Assembly: GCA_965208525.1 (NCBI GenBank)
Contig: OZ242340.1
Location: forward strand, 1,798,001-1,862,000
DNA from: VXYL01 sp965208525
GTDB taxonomy: Bacteria; Pseudomonadota; Gammaproteobacteria; Pseudomonadales; Azotimanducaceae
Direction: 5' to 3'
Length of the DNA stretch: 64,000 nt
The position numbers were made by a program, and so were the translations under genes. Of the stretch, positions 1 through 8,492 are shown piece by piece. The number at the start of each line of letters is the position of its first letter. The stretch's first letter is position 1. The notes under the pieces are model-generated. The model saw only the letters and a list, made by a program, of their open reading frames with translations, did not search any database and was not told the origin of the DNA.

Positions 1-399
1 CGCCGATTCGCCTTGGCCATGCGCGCAACCCTCCTTGGCACCCTGCGCGACATCGGTGCGAGTGCCGTCATCGCCCCGTCCCAGTTCCGCCAGAAGATGG
101 GCTCCACGGATGTGGGCGACGTGAGCTGGATGGTTCCCACCGCCGGTTTCACCACCGCCACCTGGGTGCCCGGAACGCCCGCCCACAGTTGGCAGGCGAC
201 CGCCGCCGGCGGCATGAGCATCGGCCACAAGGGCATGGTGATGGCGGCACGCGTGCTGGCGCTCACCGGCGCCCGTCTCTATGCCGAGCCATCCTTGATC
301 GCGAGCGCCAAGGCGGAATTCAACCGCCGCCGGGGTCCCGACTTCGACTACAGGCCCTTGCTGGGCGACCGCAGCCCGCCACTCGACTACCGCAAGTAG
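1..399 (+). CDS. M20-family amidohydrolase, C-terminal part (cut by window start)
   Basis: The frame is open from base 1 to a TAG at 397-399, so the start lies outside the window. The visible 132 residues include the stretch GSTDVGDVSW and the downstream GGMSIGHKGM. Both are typical of the C-terminal catalytic half of AbgB-like M20 peptidases (p-aminobenzoyl-glutamate hydrolase and related amidohydrolases), which hydrolyse amide bonds with a two-metal centre. In this family the Asp of GSTDVGDVSW and the His of GHKGM fall near the active site. The next gene starts 14 bases downstream on the same strand, so the two are probably co-transcribed. The exact substrate cannot be read from the fragment. 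Confidence 0.85.
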   Translation, partial: RRFALAMRATLLGTLRDIGASAVIAPSQFRQKMGSTDVGDVSWMVPTAGFTTATWVPGTPAHSWQATAAGGMSIGHKGMVMAARVLALTGARLYAEPSLIASAKAEFNRRRGPDFDYRPLLGDRSPPLDYRK

Positions 400-412
400 G
401 AGCAAGTCCGAC

Positions 413-1243
413 ATGCAGATATTGCTGCTGCATCCCGGCGCCATGGGCGCATCCATCGGTGCGGCACTGGTAAACCGAGGCCACATCGTCTCGTGGGTCG
501 CTGAGGGACGCAGCGATGCCACCGCCAATCGCGCCAGCGAAGCTGGGCTCCGTGCCGCGGACACACTCGCGGCAGCGGTCGCAGACGCAGAGGTTGCGAT
601 TTCCGTCTGCCCGCCGGACGCCGCCGTGGCCCTCGCAAGGAGCGTGCAGGCCGCCGGCTTCGAGGGCACCTATGTGGACGGCAACGCCGTGGCGCCAGCA
701 ACGGCACGGCAAATCGCCTCGATCTTTCCGGCAAGCTACGTCGATGGCGGCATCATCGGCCCGCCGGCTTGGCGCGAAGGGGGCACGCGCTTCTATCTCT
801 CCGGCGCGAACGCTACCGACATCGTCGCACTCTTCGACGGATCGCTGGTGGATGCACGGGCCATGGATGAACGGATCGATGCCGCATCGGCGCTGAAGAT
901 GTGCTACGCGGCTTTCACCAAGGGTTCGTCGGCACTCATCCTGGCCGTGCGAGCGCTCGCTGAGCAAAGCGGCGTCACCGAAAACCTCCTGCAAGAGTGG
1001 AACATCTCCCAGCAAGGCCTCGCTGCTCGCAGCGCCGCCACGGCAACTTCCACGGGCCCCAAGGCATGGCGCTTCGAGGGCGAAATGCGCGAAATCGCCG
1101 CAACCTTCGCCGCCGCCGACCTCCCCGACGGCTTCCACCAAGCTGCCGCCGCAATCTACGCCCGCATGGCAGGGCTGAAGGATGAAGAAGCCCCGGACAT
1201 AGACGCCACCCTAGCCGCCATTGCCCGAAGCGACAGCCGGTAG
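413..1243 (+). CDS. NAD(P)-binding oxidoreductase, 6-phosphogluconate-dehydrogenase-like with DUF1932-type C-terminus
   Basis: The 276-residue protein begins with a Rossmann beta-alpha-beta unit (ILLLHPGAMGASIGAAL, residues 3-19) carrying a G-x-M-G-x-x-x-G nucleotide-binding loop. A second segment, DGNAVAPAT, matches the substrate-side loop of the 3-hydroxyisobutyrate/6-phosphogluconate dehydrogenase superfamily. The C-terminal half is helical and resembles DUF1932, which sits behind the Rossmann domain in a group of uncharacterised dehydrogenases. The gene follows the amidohydrolase by 14 bases. The pair may act on the same amide-containing metabolite, but this is only inferred from spacing. 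Confidence 0.8.
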   Translation: MQILLLHPGAMGASIGAALVNRGHIVSWVAEGRSDATANRASEAGLRAADTLAAAVADAEVAISVCPPDAAVALARSVQAAGFEGTYVDGNAVAPATARQIASIFPASYVDGGIIGPPAWREGGTRFYLSGANATDIVALFDGSLVDARAMDERIDAASALKMCYAAFTKGSSALILAVRALAEQSGVTENLLQEWNISQQGLAARSAATATSTGPKAWRFEGEMREIAATFAAADLPDGFHQAAAAIYARMAGLKDEEAPDIDATLAAIARSDSR

Positions 1244-1533
1244 GGATATCCCGTTGGGGCGGGGGCTTGTCCCTACCCGCGCCGAGTTCATCGCAGCGTC
1301 TGAAGCAGTTGCGCAGCAACTCAAACCCTGATTCCCTCCCTGTTTCCCATGGATTCACGCGGATGGAGAAAAGGACTGAATGGGTAGTCAATTCCTATCG
1401 ATTCGGTAAATTCGAAACTCCCTGTGCCCGAGCGAGAATGGGCGGAACGCAACGCGTCCGTTGCAAAGGATTGTTGTAACCATGGGGGCAGAACGGGTAA
1501 CATCGGAGCCAACGAAGCTCGCTGCGACACCCC
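1244..1533. other. Gap at the left edge of the accessory island
   Basis: No gene is supported here. The stretch holds a family II palindromic repeat (1256-1278), a half-hairpin (agttgc / gcaact near 1305-1319) and a small palindrome at 1449-1464 (gcaacg / cgttgc). It separates ordinary chromosomal genes from the integrase and so should contain the island's left attachment site. No tRNA gene is visible. The only sequence shared with the right edge is a 9-base ttgttgtaa (1471-1479 and 19211-19219), which is too short to be convincing. Confidence 0.5.
1256..1278. repeat. Family II short palindromic repeat
   Basis: The sequence ggggcgggggcttgtccc followed by taccc is near-palindromic. The same motif recurs at 32199, 37553, 37612, 49649 and 55051. 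All copies lie between genes. Confidence 0.7.
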
Positions 1534-2685
1534 ATGACCCTCAACGCCAGGTCCCTGCCTCATCTCAGCCCCGGTCGCCATGCCGACGGCCACGGACTGT
1601 ACCTCACCGTGCAGAGGCGCGGCACCCGGTCGTGGACCCAGGTGCTGCGCGTGGCGGGACGGCGCCTCGATCTCGGCCTCGGACGGTTCCCGGACGTCTC
1701 CCTGAAGGAGGCACGGCGGGTCGCGGTCAGGAACCGGGCGCTGGCGAAGGCGGGGGTGGATCCGCGGCACTCCACCGAAGAGCGCATGAGCTTCGCGACG
1801 GCGAACGGCGAGTACCTGCGCTGGCGGCGGTTTCCCGAGCCGCAGGCCGGCGGAACGCGTTCCAACCAGCGCTACAAGTGGGACCGGGCGATGGCGAACC
1901 ACGTGCTCCCCGTGATCGGCGAGGTGGCGGTGGCGGAGCTCTCGACGCAGGAGGTGGCGAGGATCGCCTCTGCGCTGGTGGCGACGCCCTCGGCGGCGAA
2001 GTTCGCGCTGTCGTGCATCGAGCGGGTGTGCAGTTGGGCGATCGACAGCGGCCACCGGGAGGCGGCGAACCCGGCGACGGGGCCGAGCCGGCAGATCAAG
2101 GTGCCGGCGCGCAGGCACGCGGCGTTCCTGCCGGTGGAGGAGGTTGCGGACGCGCTGGACCGGATCGAGGCGTCCGGGTGCAGCCTGTCGGCGTCGCTGG
2201 CTCTTCGGTTCCTGGCGCTGACGGCGAAGCGTCTGGTAGAGGTGCGGCGGGCGACTTGGGACCAGATCGACGTGGAGTCGGCGGAGTGGACAATCCCGGG
2301 CGACGCGGAGACGAAGGTCCGGGAGGATCACGTCGTGCCGCTGTCGGACGCGGCGCTGAGGGTGCTTGAGCGGGCGCGGGAGCTCGGCAGCGGCAAGGGG
2401 GTTGTGTTCCCTGGCGGGTCGGCTGGCGGCGTGCTCGCGGACGCGTCCGTGCGTCGGGCGATGCGCGACTCGGAGATCGAGGCGTCGCCGCACGGGTTCC
2501 GCTCGACGTTCCGGACGTGGGCGCAGTCGCAGGGGGAGAACTGGGAGGCGTCGGAACTGAGCCTGGGCCACCGGATCGGCAGCTCCGTCTCGTCGAGCTA
2601 TGCCCGGTCGGACATGCTGGCGCTGCGCAGAAGGCTCATGGACCGCTACTCGGAGGCGCTGGGCTCCCCGTCGAAAGCGTCCTGA
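1534..2685 (+). CDS. Tyrosine recombinase/integrase of the P4-phage type
   Basis: This 383-residue integrase catalyses site-specific strand exchange and probably inserted the surrounding island. The N-terminal 80 residues, with the repeated pattern GLYLTVQRRG then RLDLGLGRFPDVSLKEAR, fit the DUF4102 arm-binding domain of P4-like integrases. A core-binding domain follows, then the catalytic domain. The active-site residues are all visible: Arg233 (AKRLVEV), Lys261, His320 and Arg323 (HGFRSTF), His346 (LSLGHRIG) and Tyr356 (SSSYARSD). It looks intact. The two 3' fragments at 6271-6708 and 10634-10908 are clear relatives. No tRNA target was recognised beside it. Confidence 0.93.
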   Translation: MTLNARSLPHLSPGRHADGHGLYLTVQRRGTRSWTQVLRVAGRRLDLGLGRFPDVSLKEARRVAVRNRALAKAGVDPRHSTEERMSFATANGEYLRWRRFPEPQAGGTRSNQRYKWDRAMANHVLPVIGEVAVAELSTQEVARIASALVATPSAAKFALSCIERVCSWAIDSGHREAANPATGPSRQIKVPARRHAAFLPVEEVADALDRIEASGCSLSASLALRFLALTAKRLVEVRRATWDQIDVESAEWTIPGDAETKVREDHVVPLSDAALRVLERARELGSGKGVVFPGGSAGGVLADASVRRAMRDSEIEASPHGFRSTFRTWAQSQGENWEASELSLGHRIGSSVSSSYARSDMLALRRRLMDRYSEALGSPSKAS

Positions 2686-2820
2686 GAAACGCTGTGAGCG
2701 CGCGTTGGATGGCCTGCGGTTCAGTCTCGCCGTAGCTACTTTTTTCGGCTTCTGATGTGGCGGGTCTTGCCGGTACGAAATGCTTGCTGTGCGGCCCGGG
2801 GCGGACCGCGTGAGGGCTGG

Positions 2821-3561
2821 CTATCGGCCCGACGCCACCACCGCAGCCGCACGGCGTTCGACTTCCAGCTCATCGTCCGAGTAGTAGCGCGTCAGCAGGA
2901 GACCAAGCCAATCGTATGCATCAAGGAGCTGCTCACGCGTCAGTTCGGCCTCATGGCTCCCAACATTGCCTACTATCCGAACGGCATGCATGAGCTTGTC
3001 GCTGCCAGCCACGCCCAGTATCGACTGCTCGAGCGCCTCGATGCGTGCTGGGAGCGGACGCTTTCCAGCGGCGCCCTCCACGCCAAAGCCCTGATCCTCG
3101 AGGAACATCTCAAGCACGACGCGCAAGCGATTGGCACACGCGGCACCATTTGCCCATAGGAGACCAAATGACGAACACAGTTCCTCCCGCAGCCGTTGGG
3201 GAGTTGCTTCGGGGACGACGATGACCGGCGGTGTGGGATGAAGAGCGGCTGGCGCGAGGACGTTCTTGACGATGAGTGGCTGTCCGCTGCTTCCCCAAGA
3301 ATAGGAGTATCGGCATTTGCCCAGCACCGCAACGAACTGACCACAGCGCGCGTTGCCGCAGACCAGCCAGCCAGAGAAGCTCGCTTCCGAACTGCGCACA
3401 TCCATCAGAGAGTGGTCCTCGAGGATGGGGGCGGGTACGCGAACCACCGTCGACTCCTCATCGCAGTTCAGTGGGCCTCGACAGCCGGGACACGGCAATG
3501 GCGGGTAGTCTCCGTCTTCCCACTCCTCGCGCCACAGGTGTCGGTTCAATCGCTCGGCCAT
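2821..3561 (-). CDS. DUF4145-like protein with a CxxC/CxxxxC N-terminal zinc-binding-type segment
   Basis: From the ATG at 3561 the protein has 246 residues. This start is chosen because ggagg with gaagagga stands just before it. The frame is open 99 bases further upstream, but without such a site. Cys24/Cys27 (CPGC) and Cys68/Cys73 (CGNARC) look like a four-cysteine metal site. Residues about 105-225 follow the DUF4145 pattern, ending in RIVGNVGSH (Arg195 to His203) in a helical context that recalls HEPN-type domains. DUF4145 domains occur in restriction and defence proteins. The gene stands alone between an integrase and the other island genes. A role in defence is inferred from domain and location only. 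Confidence 0.7.
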   Translation of the reverse strand: MAERLNRHLWREEWEDGDYPPLPCPGCRGPLNCDEESTVVRVPAPILEDHSLMDVRSSEASFSGWLVCGNARCGQFVAVLGKCRYSYSWGSSGQPLIVKNVLAPAALHPTPPVIVVPEATPQRLREELCSSFGLLWANGAACANRLRVVLEMFLEDQGFGVEGAAGKRPLPARIEALEQSILGVAGSDKLMHAVRIVGNVGSHEAELTREQLLDAYDWLGLLLTRYYSDDELEVERRAAAVVASGR

Positions 3562-4253
3562 TCCTCTTCGCCTCCATCGCGAGAGCAACCACCCTACACT
3601 TGCTTGCGGGTCGTGTGCGACCAAGGCGCAGCATCCGCGCTTGCGCGGAACGCGGGTCAACGAAGCCTGTACGGCGTTGCGACCCTGGCGCGGCAGCCGG
3701 TTGGCCGTGCGTCGGGATGGGACGATTCGTCGACGTCCGGCGGCACGGCCAAAGGCGCGACATCGCGTGCAAGTCGCGTGTTCGCGTGGGAATATGCGTG
3801 TTGCGCGAAATCGTCCGCTCCACGCTGGGGAAAAGCCACGGACGTGGGTTTGACCCAGCGTCGAGCGGGAGCAGCTAGAGGCCCTCCTAAAGACGTACGA
3901 AGCGCCGGCTAGTATGGTGCTGGCCCCAGGCGCATCGACAAACGAGGATGCTGCGGCAGTCGTGTACTCCTGCCGTGTGTGGCAAAGTTGCGTCGAGCCG
4001 CTTGCAGTACGGGCAAGAACGGGTGAAGGCGCGTTGCCAGCCCCGGCACCTACCGCCTGATTCCGGACGGATGGCCGGACGGAATCTGACGAGCGACAAA
4101 TGTCGTCAATGTAGCGAGTCGCTGTGGTGAATCTTCATGTCGTCAGCGGGCAACCGCTGTTCGACCGTCCAACAGTGAGATCGCGTCGCTGCTGCGTGAT
4201 GGTCTGGACTGGAAGGCTGGGAGGGCATCGATGACTTCGACTCTGGAGCGGCA
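3562..4253. other. Gene-free stretch between DUF4145-like and membrane-protein genes
   Basis: About 690 bases in which short frames occur on both strands, but none has a recognisable product, good ribosome binding site or island-like codon pattern. No tRNA, repeat of the dispersed families or insertion sequence was seen. The stretch may hold the promoters of both flanking genes, which are divergent. Confidence 0.5.
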
Positions 4254-4256
4254 TTG

Positions 4257-4826
4257 GTGAGCGTTCTGAAGCCCATCCTAGTTCACTTGCTGCCGTCCTT
4301 TTTCTGGTTGCTGATGGTTGGCATGGCTTCGTTGCCTGTGCTTTTTCCGGAGGGCCACGAGCTTCACAGCAGGGCGTTGAGCACATCTGCGGCCGTGATT
4401 GCCGGAGGAGTCTTGTACTCGTCGGGCTACTGGTGGGCCAGACAGGTGATTGCACAGTTTGAAGCGGAGGGCCTCGACTGGGATCGAGACCGACGCTTCG
4501 TTATGTATTGCTTCGTGCCCATGCCTGTTTACGTCGTCGGGTCGTACTTCTACTTCTGGTTCATCAAGAACCCCGGCGAATGGGATGTCGTATTTGGAGA
4601 GTTTTCGTGGACATGGGCCCTAGTTTCCTTCGTTACGCCGCTTGTGTCGGTACCGATCTCGGCAGCCGCGGCGATGACTAGAATCCATCTCGACCGAGGC
4701 GAGCATCCGTTTCTGAGCGAGCGGCCGGCACCGGCACGATGGGTCGTTAGGACAATCGTCTGCCTGATTGTGTTCCCTTATATTGGATGGGTGCTGTACC
4801 GGTTCTTCGCCGGCCCTATCGAATAG
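4257..4826 (+). CDS. Putative integral membrane protein of unknown function
   Basis: I do not recognise the family. A GTG at 4257 lies 8 bases after ggag (4245-4248); the preceding TTG at 4254 is a less well spaced alternative. The product of about 189 residues shows four hydrophobic segments: near the N-terminus (LVHLLPSFFWLLMVGMASL), around VIAGGVLYSSGYWWA, around VYVVGSYFYFWF, and a C-terminal pair around ALVSFVTPLVSVPI and IVCLIVFPYIGWVLY. The DNA is poorer in G+C than the neighbours: 29 of 60 bases in 4501-4560. This suggests recent transfer. Small membrane proteins are common effectors in defence islands, but no partner is obvious. Confidence 0.65.
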   Translation: MSVLKPILVHLLPSFFWLLMVGMASLPVLFPEGHELHSRALSTSAAVIAGGVLYSSGYWWARQVIAQFEAEGLDWDRDRRFVMYCFVPMPVYVVGSYFYFWFIKNPGEWDVVFGEFSWTWALVSFVTPLVSVPISAAAAMTRIHLDRGEHPFLSERPAPARWVVRTIVCLIVFPYIGWVLYRFFAGPIE

Positions 4827-4934
4827 CCGAATCGTCCAACCGACCGAACCGTCGGTCGTCCTGCGTTGGTCGTACCGGGAAGCGACTCGGGCCAGGGCGT
4901 TCGCAGAGTTAGCGATTGGAGGCCAGTCGCGCTG

Positions 4935-5801
4935 TCAATCGTGGCTTCCGGTTTGCGCATGGGCCATTGCTGCTGCCGCTAGGCCGAGCACGAACTGCGC
5001 CTCGGCGCGGGTGTACGCGTGGATGCCGCCTTCACTCGGACCGTGGTGAGCTTGATGGGTGTAATGACGCAATACGGCGTATACGGCGGCTTCACGCGCG
5101 GCTTGGTCCATGTCATCCCGGGTGGCGCGAGAGGCAAGCGGTACGAGTGCCCGGCTCGCCCATTGGCCGTCGCCGTACCTGTACCTCCAGAGTTCCTCTA
5201 GCACCGTACGGCATGACCCGATGCAACCGTGGTAGTCGCCGTCGCGGTACGAGTTTTCCGCGCGCTGGAGCGATGTTGCCATGTTTCGCCATCCGTCCAC
5301 CGTGTCTCTGAGCGGAATGGGCACTTCGAGCAGCAAGACATTGCGAGCGCCGGCCGCACGGAGTTGCGCGATCCAATCGGAGCGGGGGACGCGGTGACGC
5401 CAGTTGCCGAGGACGTACTGTTCGCCATGTTCATCAAGTCCGGTCCCGGATGCCTCGAACTCGAAGCTGAGGTCGCCTTTCCCGCGCAGCGTTTCCAGCG
5501 CGGCAAGCTGACCTGGTTGCAGGCTCAAATAGAGGTCGTGCGACTCTGGTGAACGCTTGGATGTTGAAGCGACCTCGATCGGCCGTTCCGGGCGTGCAAA
5601 GCCGAGCTTCTGGGCTTCGCCCTCGTTTGGTCGAACCGTGACTCGGGTCCCGGCGACAAAAGCTCGCCGGTCGACATTTTCAGCGGTACGAATGGGTACC
5701 CGGAGGCCAAAGACCAACTCGTAACCACCGACAGTCGGGCGCAACGACCAGGACTGCACCTCGGGGTCTGCGATTTGCCAGCTGCCAACGGCGAGTCCCA
5801 T
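4935..5801 (-). CDS. Unknown 288-residue protein with a HEPN-like C-terminal motif, coupled to an HsdR fragment
   Basis: The start at 5801 is one base after the TGA (5805-5803) of the upstream HsdR fragment, so the two would be translationally coupled; ggagag lies about a dozen bases before the ATG. Residues 1-165 look beta-rich, with a segment GNWRHRVPRSDWIAQL followed by NVLLLEVPIP. Residues 175-285 are helical (LQRAENSYRDGDYHGCIGSC). They contain LRHYTHQAHHG, in which Arg245 and His252 are six residues apart, as in the R-x(4-6)-H motif of HEPN RNases. The family is not known to me. A nuclease or toxin-like role in defence is an inference from this motif and the location. Confidence 0.7.
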   Translation of the reverse strand: MGLAVGSWQIADPEVQSWSLRPTVGGYELVFGLRVPIRTAENVDRRAFVAGTRVTVRPNEGEAQKLGFARPERPIEVASTSKRSPESHDLYLSLQPGQLAALETLRGKGDLSFEFEASGTGLDEHGEQYVLGNWRHRVPRSDWIAQLRAAGARNVLLLEVPIPLRDTVDGWRNMATSLQRAENSYRDGDYHGCIGSCRTVLEELWRYRYGDGQWASRALVPLASRATRDDMDQAAREAAVYAVLRHYTHQAHHGPSEGGIHAYTRAEAQFVLGLAAAAMAHAQTGSHD

Positions 5802-5802
5802 C

Positions 5803-6078
5803 TCAACTCTCCGTTTGAGTCCAGTTCGCCGACAGCACCTCAGCCTGCTCAATCACGGTACGCGTGGCGCGCTCCTGCTTGTCCGGCGGATAGCCGTACT
5901 TGCGCAGGATGCGCCTGACCAGTCGTCTGAGGTTGGCGACGACATGTTTGTACACGGCGGCGTCCGTCGAGCCTCGGAGCGCATCGGCCATCGACCAAAG
6001 TTCGGATTCGTCGATGCCGACTTGGAGAGTCGAGGAGCGGCTCGCCGGGGCGTTGGGCGAGGGTTTCATCGCGGGCAT
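5803..6078 (-). pseudogene. C-terminal fragment of a type I restriction HsdR subunit
   Basis: The 91 residues include VANLRRLVRRILRKYGYPPD followed by an ATRTVIEQAEVL segment. This is the C-terminal DUF3387-type end of type I restriction endonuclease (HsdR) subunits. A full HsdR has around 1000 residues with helicase and nuclease domains. None of that, and no HsdM or HsdS, is present nearby; upstream sequence runs into an integrase remnant. The piece is therefore probably the relic of a deleted type I system. Its reading frame is nevertheless still open and joined tightly to the downstream gene, so it could have been kept as a coupled leader. Confidence 0.75.
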
Positions 6079-6270
6079 CTGGACGTTGTGCGTGATGATC
6101 GGTCGAGACGAGATCCTAGCACGCGGTGGGTTACCGGTCGCACGGTTGGCGCCTGGATTCGTGCGTCACGGATGGTCCATCTATGGCGGGTCACGGCTCA
6201 CTGTCCCGGAGACGCTAGGCAGCGCCTTCAAGGTGCGTAGCCCGTAAACGGGCATGGGCCTCCGGCGGGC

Positions 6271-6708
6271 GTGGTGAAGGAGGACAGGTGGCGTAAGGTG
6301 CGCAGAAATCTCGAGGCGGCGGTGTGGGCTATCCCTGGCGGTGCGGAGAGGAAGATCCGCGCGGATCACGTGGTGCCGCTTTCGGGCCCTGCGCTGGGTG
6401 TACTGGAGCGCGCGCGGGAGCTTGCTAACGGCGAGGAGGTTGTGTTCCCCGGCGGTTCGGCCGCCGGGGTGCTGGCGGACGCATCCGTGCGCCTGGCGAT
6501 GCGTCGCGCGGGGATCGATGCCTCGCCGCACGGGTTCCGGTCGACGTTCCGGACCTGGGTGCAGTCGCGCGGGAAGAACTGGGAGGCGTCCGAGCTTAGC
6601 CTCGGCCACCGCGTTGGCAGCTCCGTTTCGTCGAGTTTTGCCCGATCCGACATGTTGGCGATGCGTCGGGCGTTGTTGGATCGCTACGCGAGGGCCGCCG
6701 GATTGTGA
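6271..6708 (+). pseudogene. Truncated P4-type integrase, catalytic-domain remnant
   Basis: From about base 6322 the translation follows the intact integrase at 1534-2685 (VWAIPGGAERK against EWTIPGDAETK), and it continues to the C-terminus. It keeps HGFRSTF, LSLGHRVG and the tyrosine region, where SSSFARSD replaces SSSYARSD. The N-terminal half, including the first catalytic Arg, is missing. The catalytic Tyr reads Phe, so even this part is inactive. The 50 bases before 6322 are unrelated. It marks the junction of an earlier insertion. Confidence 0.85.
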
Positions 6709-6836
6709 CGGAAAACGACCGGGGCGGTGGCGCGCACTCTGCAGACAGTTCCGTGAGATGGTCGCGAGACGGTCTTGCTCGAGCGACCCAGGACGGCGAC
6801 GGGAGTGGAGAATGAAGACAGTCCGATCTTGCGTTG

Positions 6837-7958
6837 CTAGGCGCTCGGAGCCTCGGTGGTCTCAAGCAGAAACGCCACGATGGTCTGGGACGCTTGGACG
6901 GCGAGCCGTGCGTGCCGCGGCTCAAGTCTGTACCTTCTCCTGCCGCGCCCGTGCGCCGAGCCAGCATGCGTCCGCAATGCGCCGATACCCGTTACCACCG
7001 AGATTAGCCCCGAGAGCACCTTCCTGACGTCATCGTCTTCCTTGGAACCTGGGTCGAACCCGACGTGGCTGCTCACAGCCTTCCACAGGTGACCAATGTC
7101 CTGTTTCGCGGGCAGCGGTATGCCTCGGTCCTCAAGGTAGACCTTGCACATGCTCTCGATCATCGAAGAGGCGGCGGTAATGGCGGCCGCTGGATCGGTG
7201 ACGGCATGCTGCAACGACCGTTCAAACTCGACCTGGACGGAGTCGAGCCGTTTCTCCTGGAACTGGCTCAGCAGCGTCTTCGTGGAGACTCCAGTCCGAG
7301 TGTCTTGGATCAGGCCACCTTGCCCGTATGTCAGTCCGTACCTGGCAAGAGCCTCGCGGATTCGCGTACGGCCGTCGTCCTGCGTGGGTCCATAGCAGTC
7401 GACCTCCATAAACTCCTCGATCACCTTGCCGAGGACCATCTTGGGATCCTGCACCTCATTGTGGAGTCGCCGTAGCCAGGTCTGGCACTTGGTCACGCAG
7501 TTTCCTTCTGGAACCTCGTCGACGGCGCCGGCTTCATAGAACATGCTTTCCAGAGTCTTGTGGTGGTAGACCGTGGAACCCAGCACGTCGCCGATGATGG
7601 AACACACGGCGACTGGAAGAGGTTCGGGGGTAGTGGCTTGCTTTGGATGGTGTTCCGTCTCTTGCTTGTGGACAGCGTCTTCGATGAGGGGGATGAGGGC
7701 TTCAACCTCGGCTCTTGCGTCGTAGGCCGCGTAGAGGTCATTCGGTTCGACGGCAAGGGTGTTTAGACGGCCGGCGACGGCGTCGGGCAGTAGCGGCGTG
7801 GCCGCGCGTTGAAGCTGGATAAGTAGATGTCGGTAGCCAAGGGTCACTGCGGAGATTTCGTCAGGGTCGTCTGAGGGCCCGCAAAGCCGGAAGCTCTGCA
7901 TGGCGGTGATGGTCTCTTGGATTCGCTTGATCCCAGGTCTGCCGACGTCCGTGGTCAT
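6837..7958 (-). CDS. Abi_C-domain protein, probable abortive-infection gene
   Basis: From the ATG at 7958 the product has 373 residues. The frame is open further upstream, but that part lacks coding character. Residues about 250-370 follow the Abi_C (abortive infection C-terminus) pattern: an ITAASSMIESMCKVYLEDRG helix, a DIGHLWKAVSSHVGF segment, GLISVVTGIGALRTHAGSAH, then RHARLAVQASQTIVAFLLET. Arg329 and His336 are six residues apart, as in R-x(4-6)-H HEPN RNase motifs. The N-terminal 240 residues are not recognised and may be the sensing part. No partner gene is adjacent, so a stand-alone phage-defence protein is the simplest reading. This function is inferred from the family. Confidence 0.8.
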   Translation of the reverse strand: MTTDVGRPGIKRIQETITAMQSFRLCGPSDDPDEISAVTLGYRHLLIQLQRAATPLLPDAVAGRLNTLAVEPNDLYAAYDARAEVEALIPLIEDAVHKQETEHHPKQATTPEPLPVAVCSIIGDVLGSTVYHHKTLESMFYEAGAVDEVPEGNCVTKCQTWLRRLHNEVQDPKMVLGKVIEEFMEVDCYGPTQDDGRTRIREALARYGLTYGQGGLIQDTRTGVSTKTLLSQFQEKRLDSVQVEFERSLQHAVTDPAAAITAASSMIESMCKVYLEDRGIPLPAKQDIGHLWKAVSSHVGFDPGSKEDDDVRKVLSGLISVVTGIGALRTHAGSAHGRGRRRYRLEPRHARLAVQASQTIVAFLLETTEAPSA

Positions 7959-8481
7959 TGTGCTTGGACTCCGAGCCAAGTTGACGCGGGCGGCTTGAAG
8001 CGCGTCGCACGCGTGGAGGTGGTGCGCTGGTTCAAATGCCCCAGCTGTGGACTGCGACCATACTATCGGCCTTCCGCGATGTTGGGTTTGTCGTTGACCG
8101 CGGTGGAAGGAGGGCCGTCTGGCGCGGCTCGGACCCAATGGTGCAAGCAACCAATTGCGTGACCCGCGATCCTGCGCACTCGGCCCTTGGCGTGAACGCC
8201 CATGGATAGGTGCGGAGATCGGAGGTTTGTTGGCCTCTCGGCTCAATCCCGATCTGCGACGTTGCGGGATTCGACGGGCTGAGAACGAGTACATGGAAAC
8301 CCAGTCCGGGAATCAGCGCCAGCGTTGACGCGTTATCCGGGGTTTGCCGGTGTCCCGTCCCGCGATCGGCGGTCCGACGCTTCCTATCGACGCAGGGCGC
8401 GGAAGGACTGCACCGGATAGACCGATACCCAAAAAATCTATGGATATCAGAATGTTGACGTAGGTTCCCTGAATCCGCTGT
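7959..8481. other. Gap between Abi_C gene and recombinase
   Basis: About 520 bases without a supported gene. The right end contains the strong hairpin described at 8461-8492. Short frames on either strand have no recognisable product. Confidence 0.5.
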
Positions 8482-8492
8482 TCAGGAACCTA
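8461..8492. terminator. Hairpin over the stop codon of the recombinase gene
   Basis: The arms taggttccctgaa and ttcaggaaccta pair over 12 bases with one bulged C and a 7-base loop. The TGA of the recombinase gene (8484-8482) lies in the right arm. There is no clear T-run. It could be a terminator for the minus-strand gene or a crossover-site palindrome for the recombinase it touches. Confidence 0.45.
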
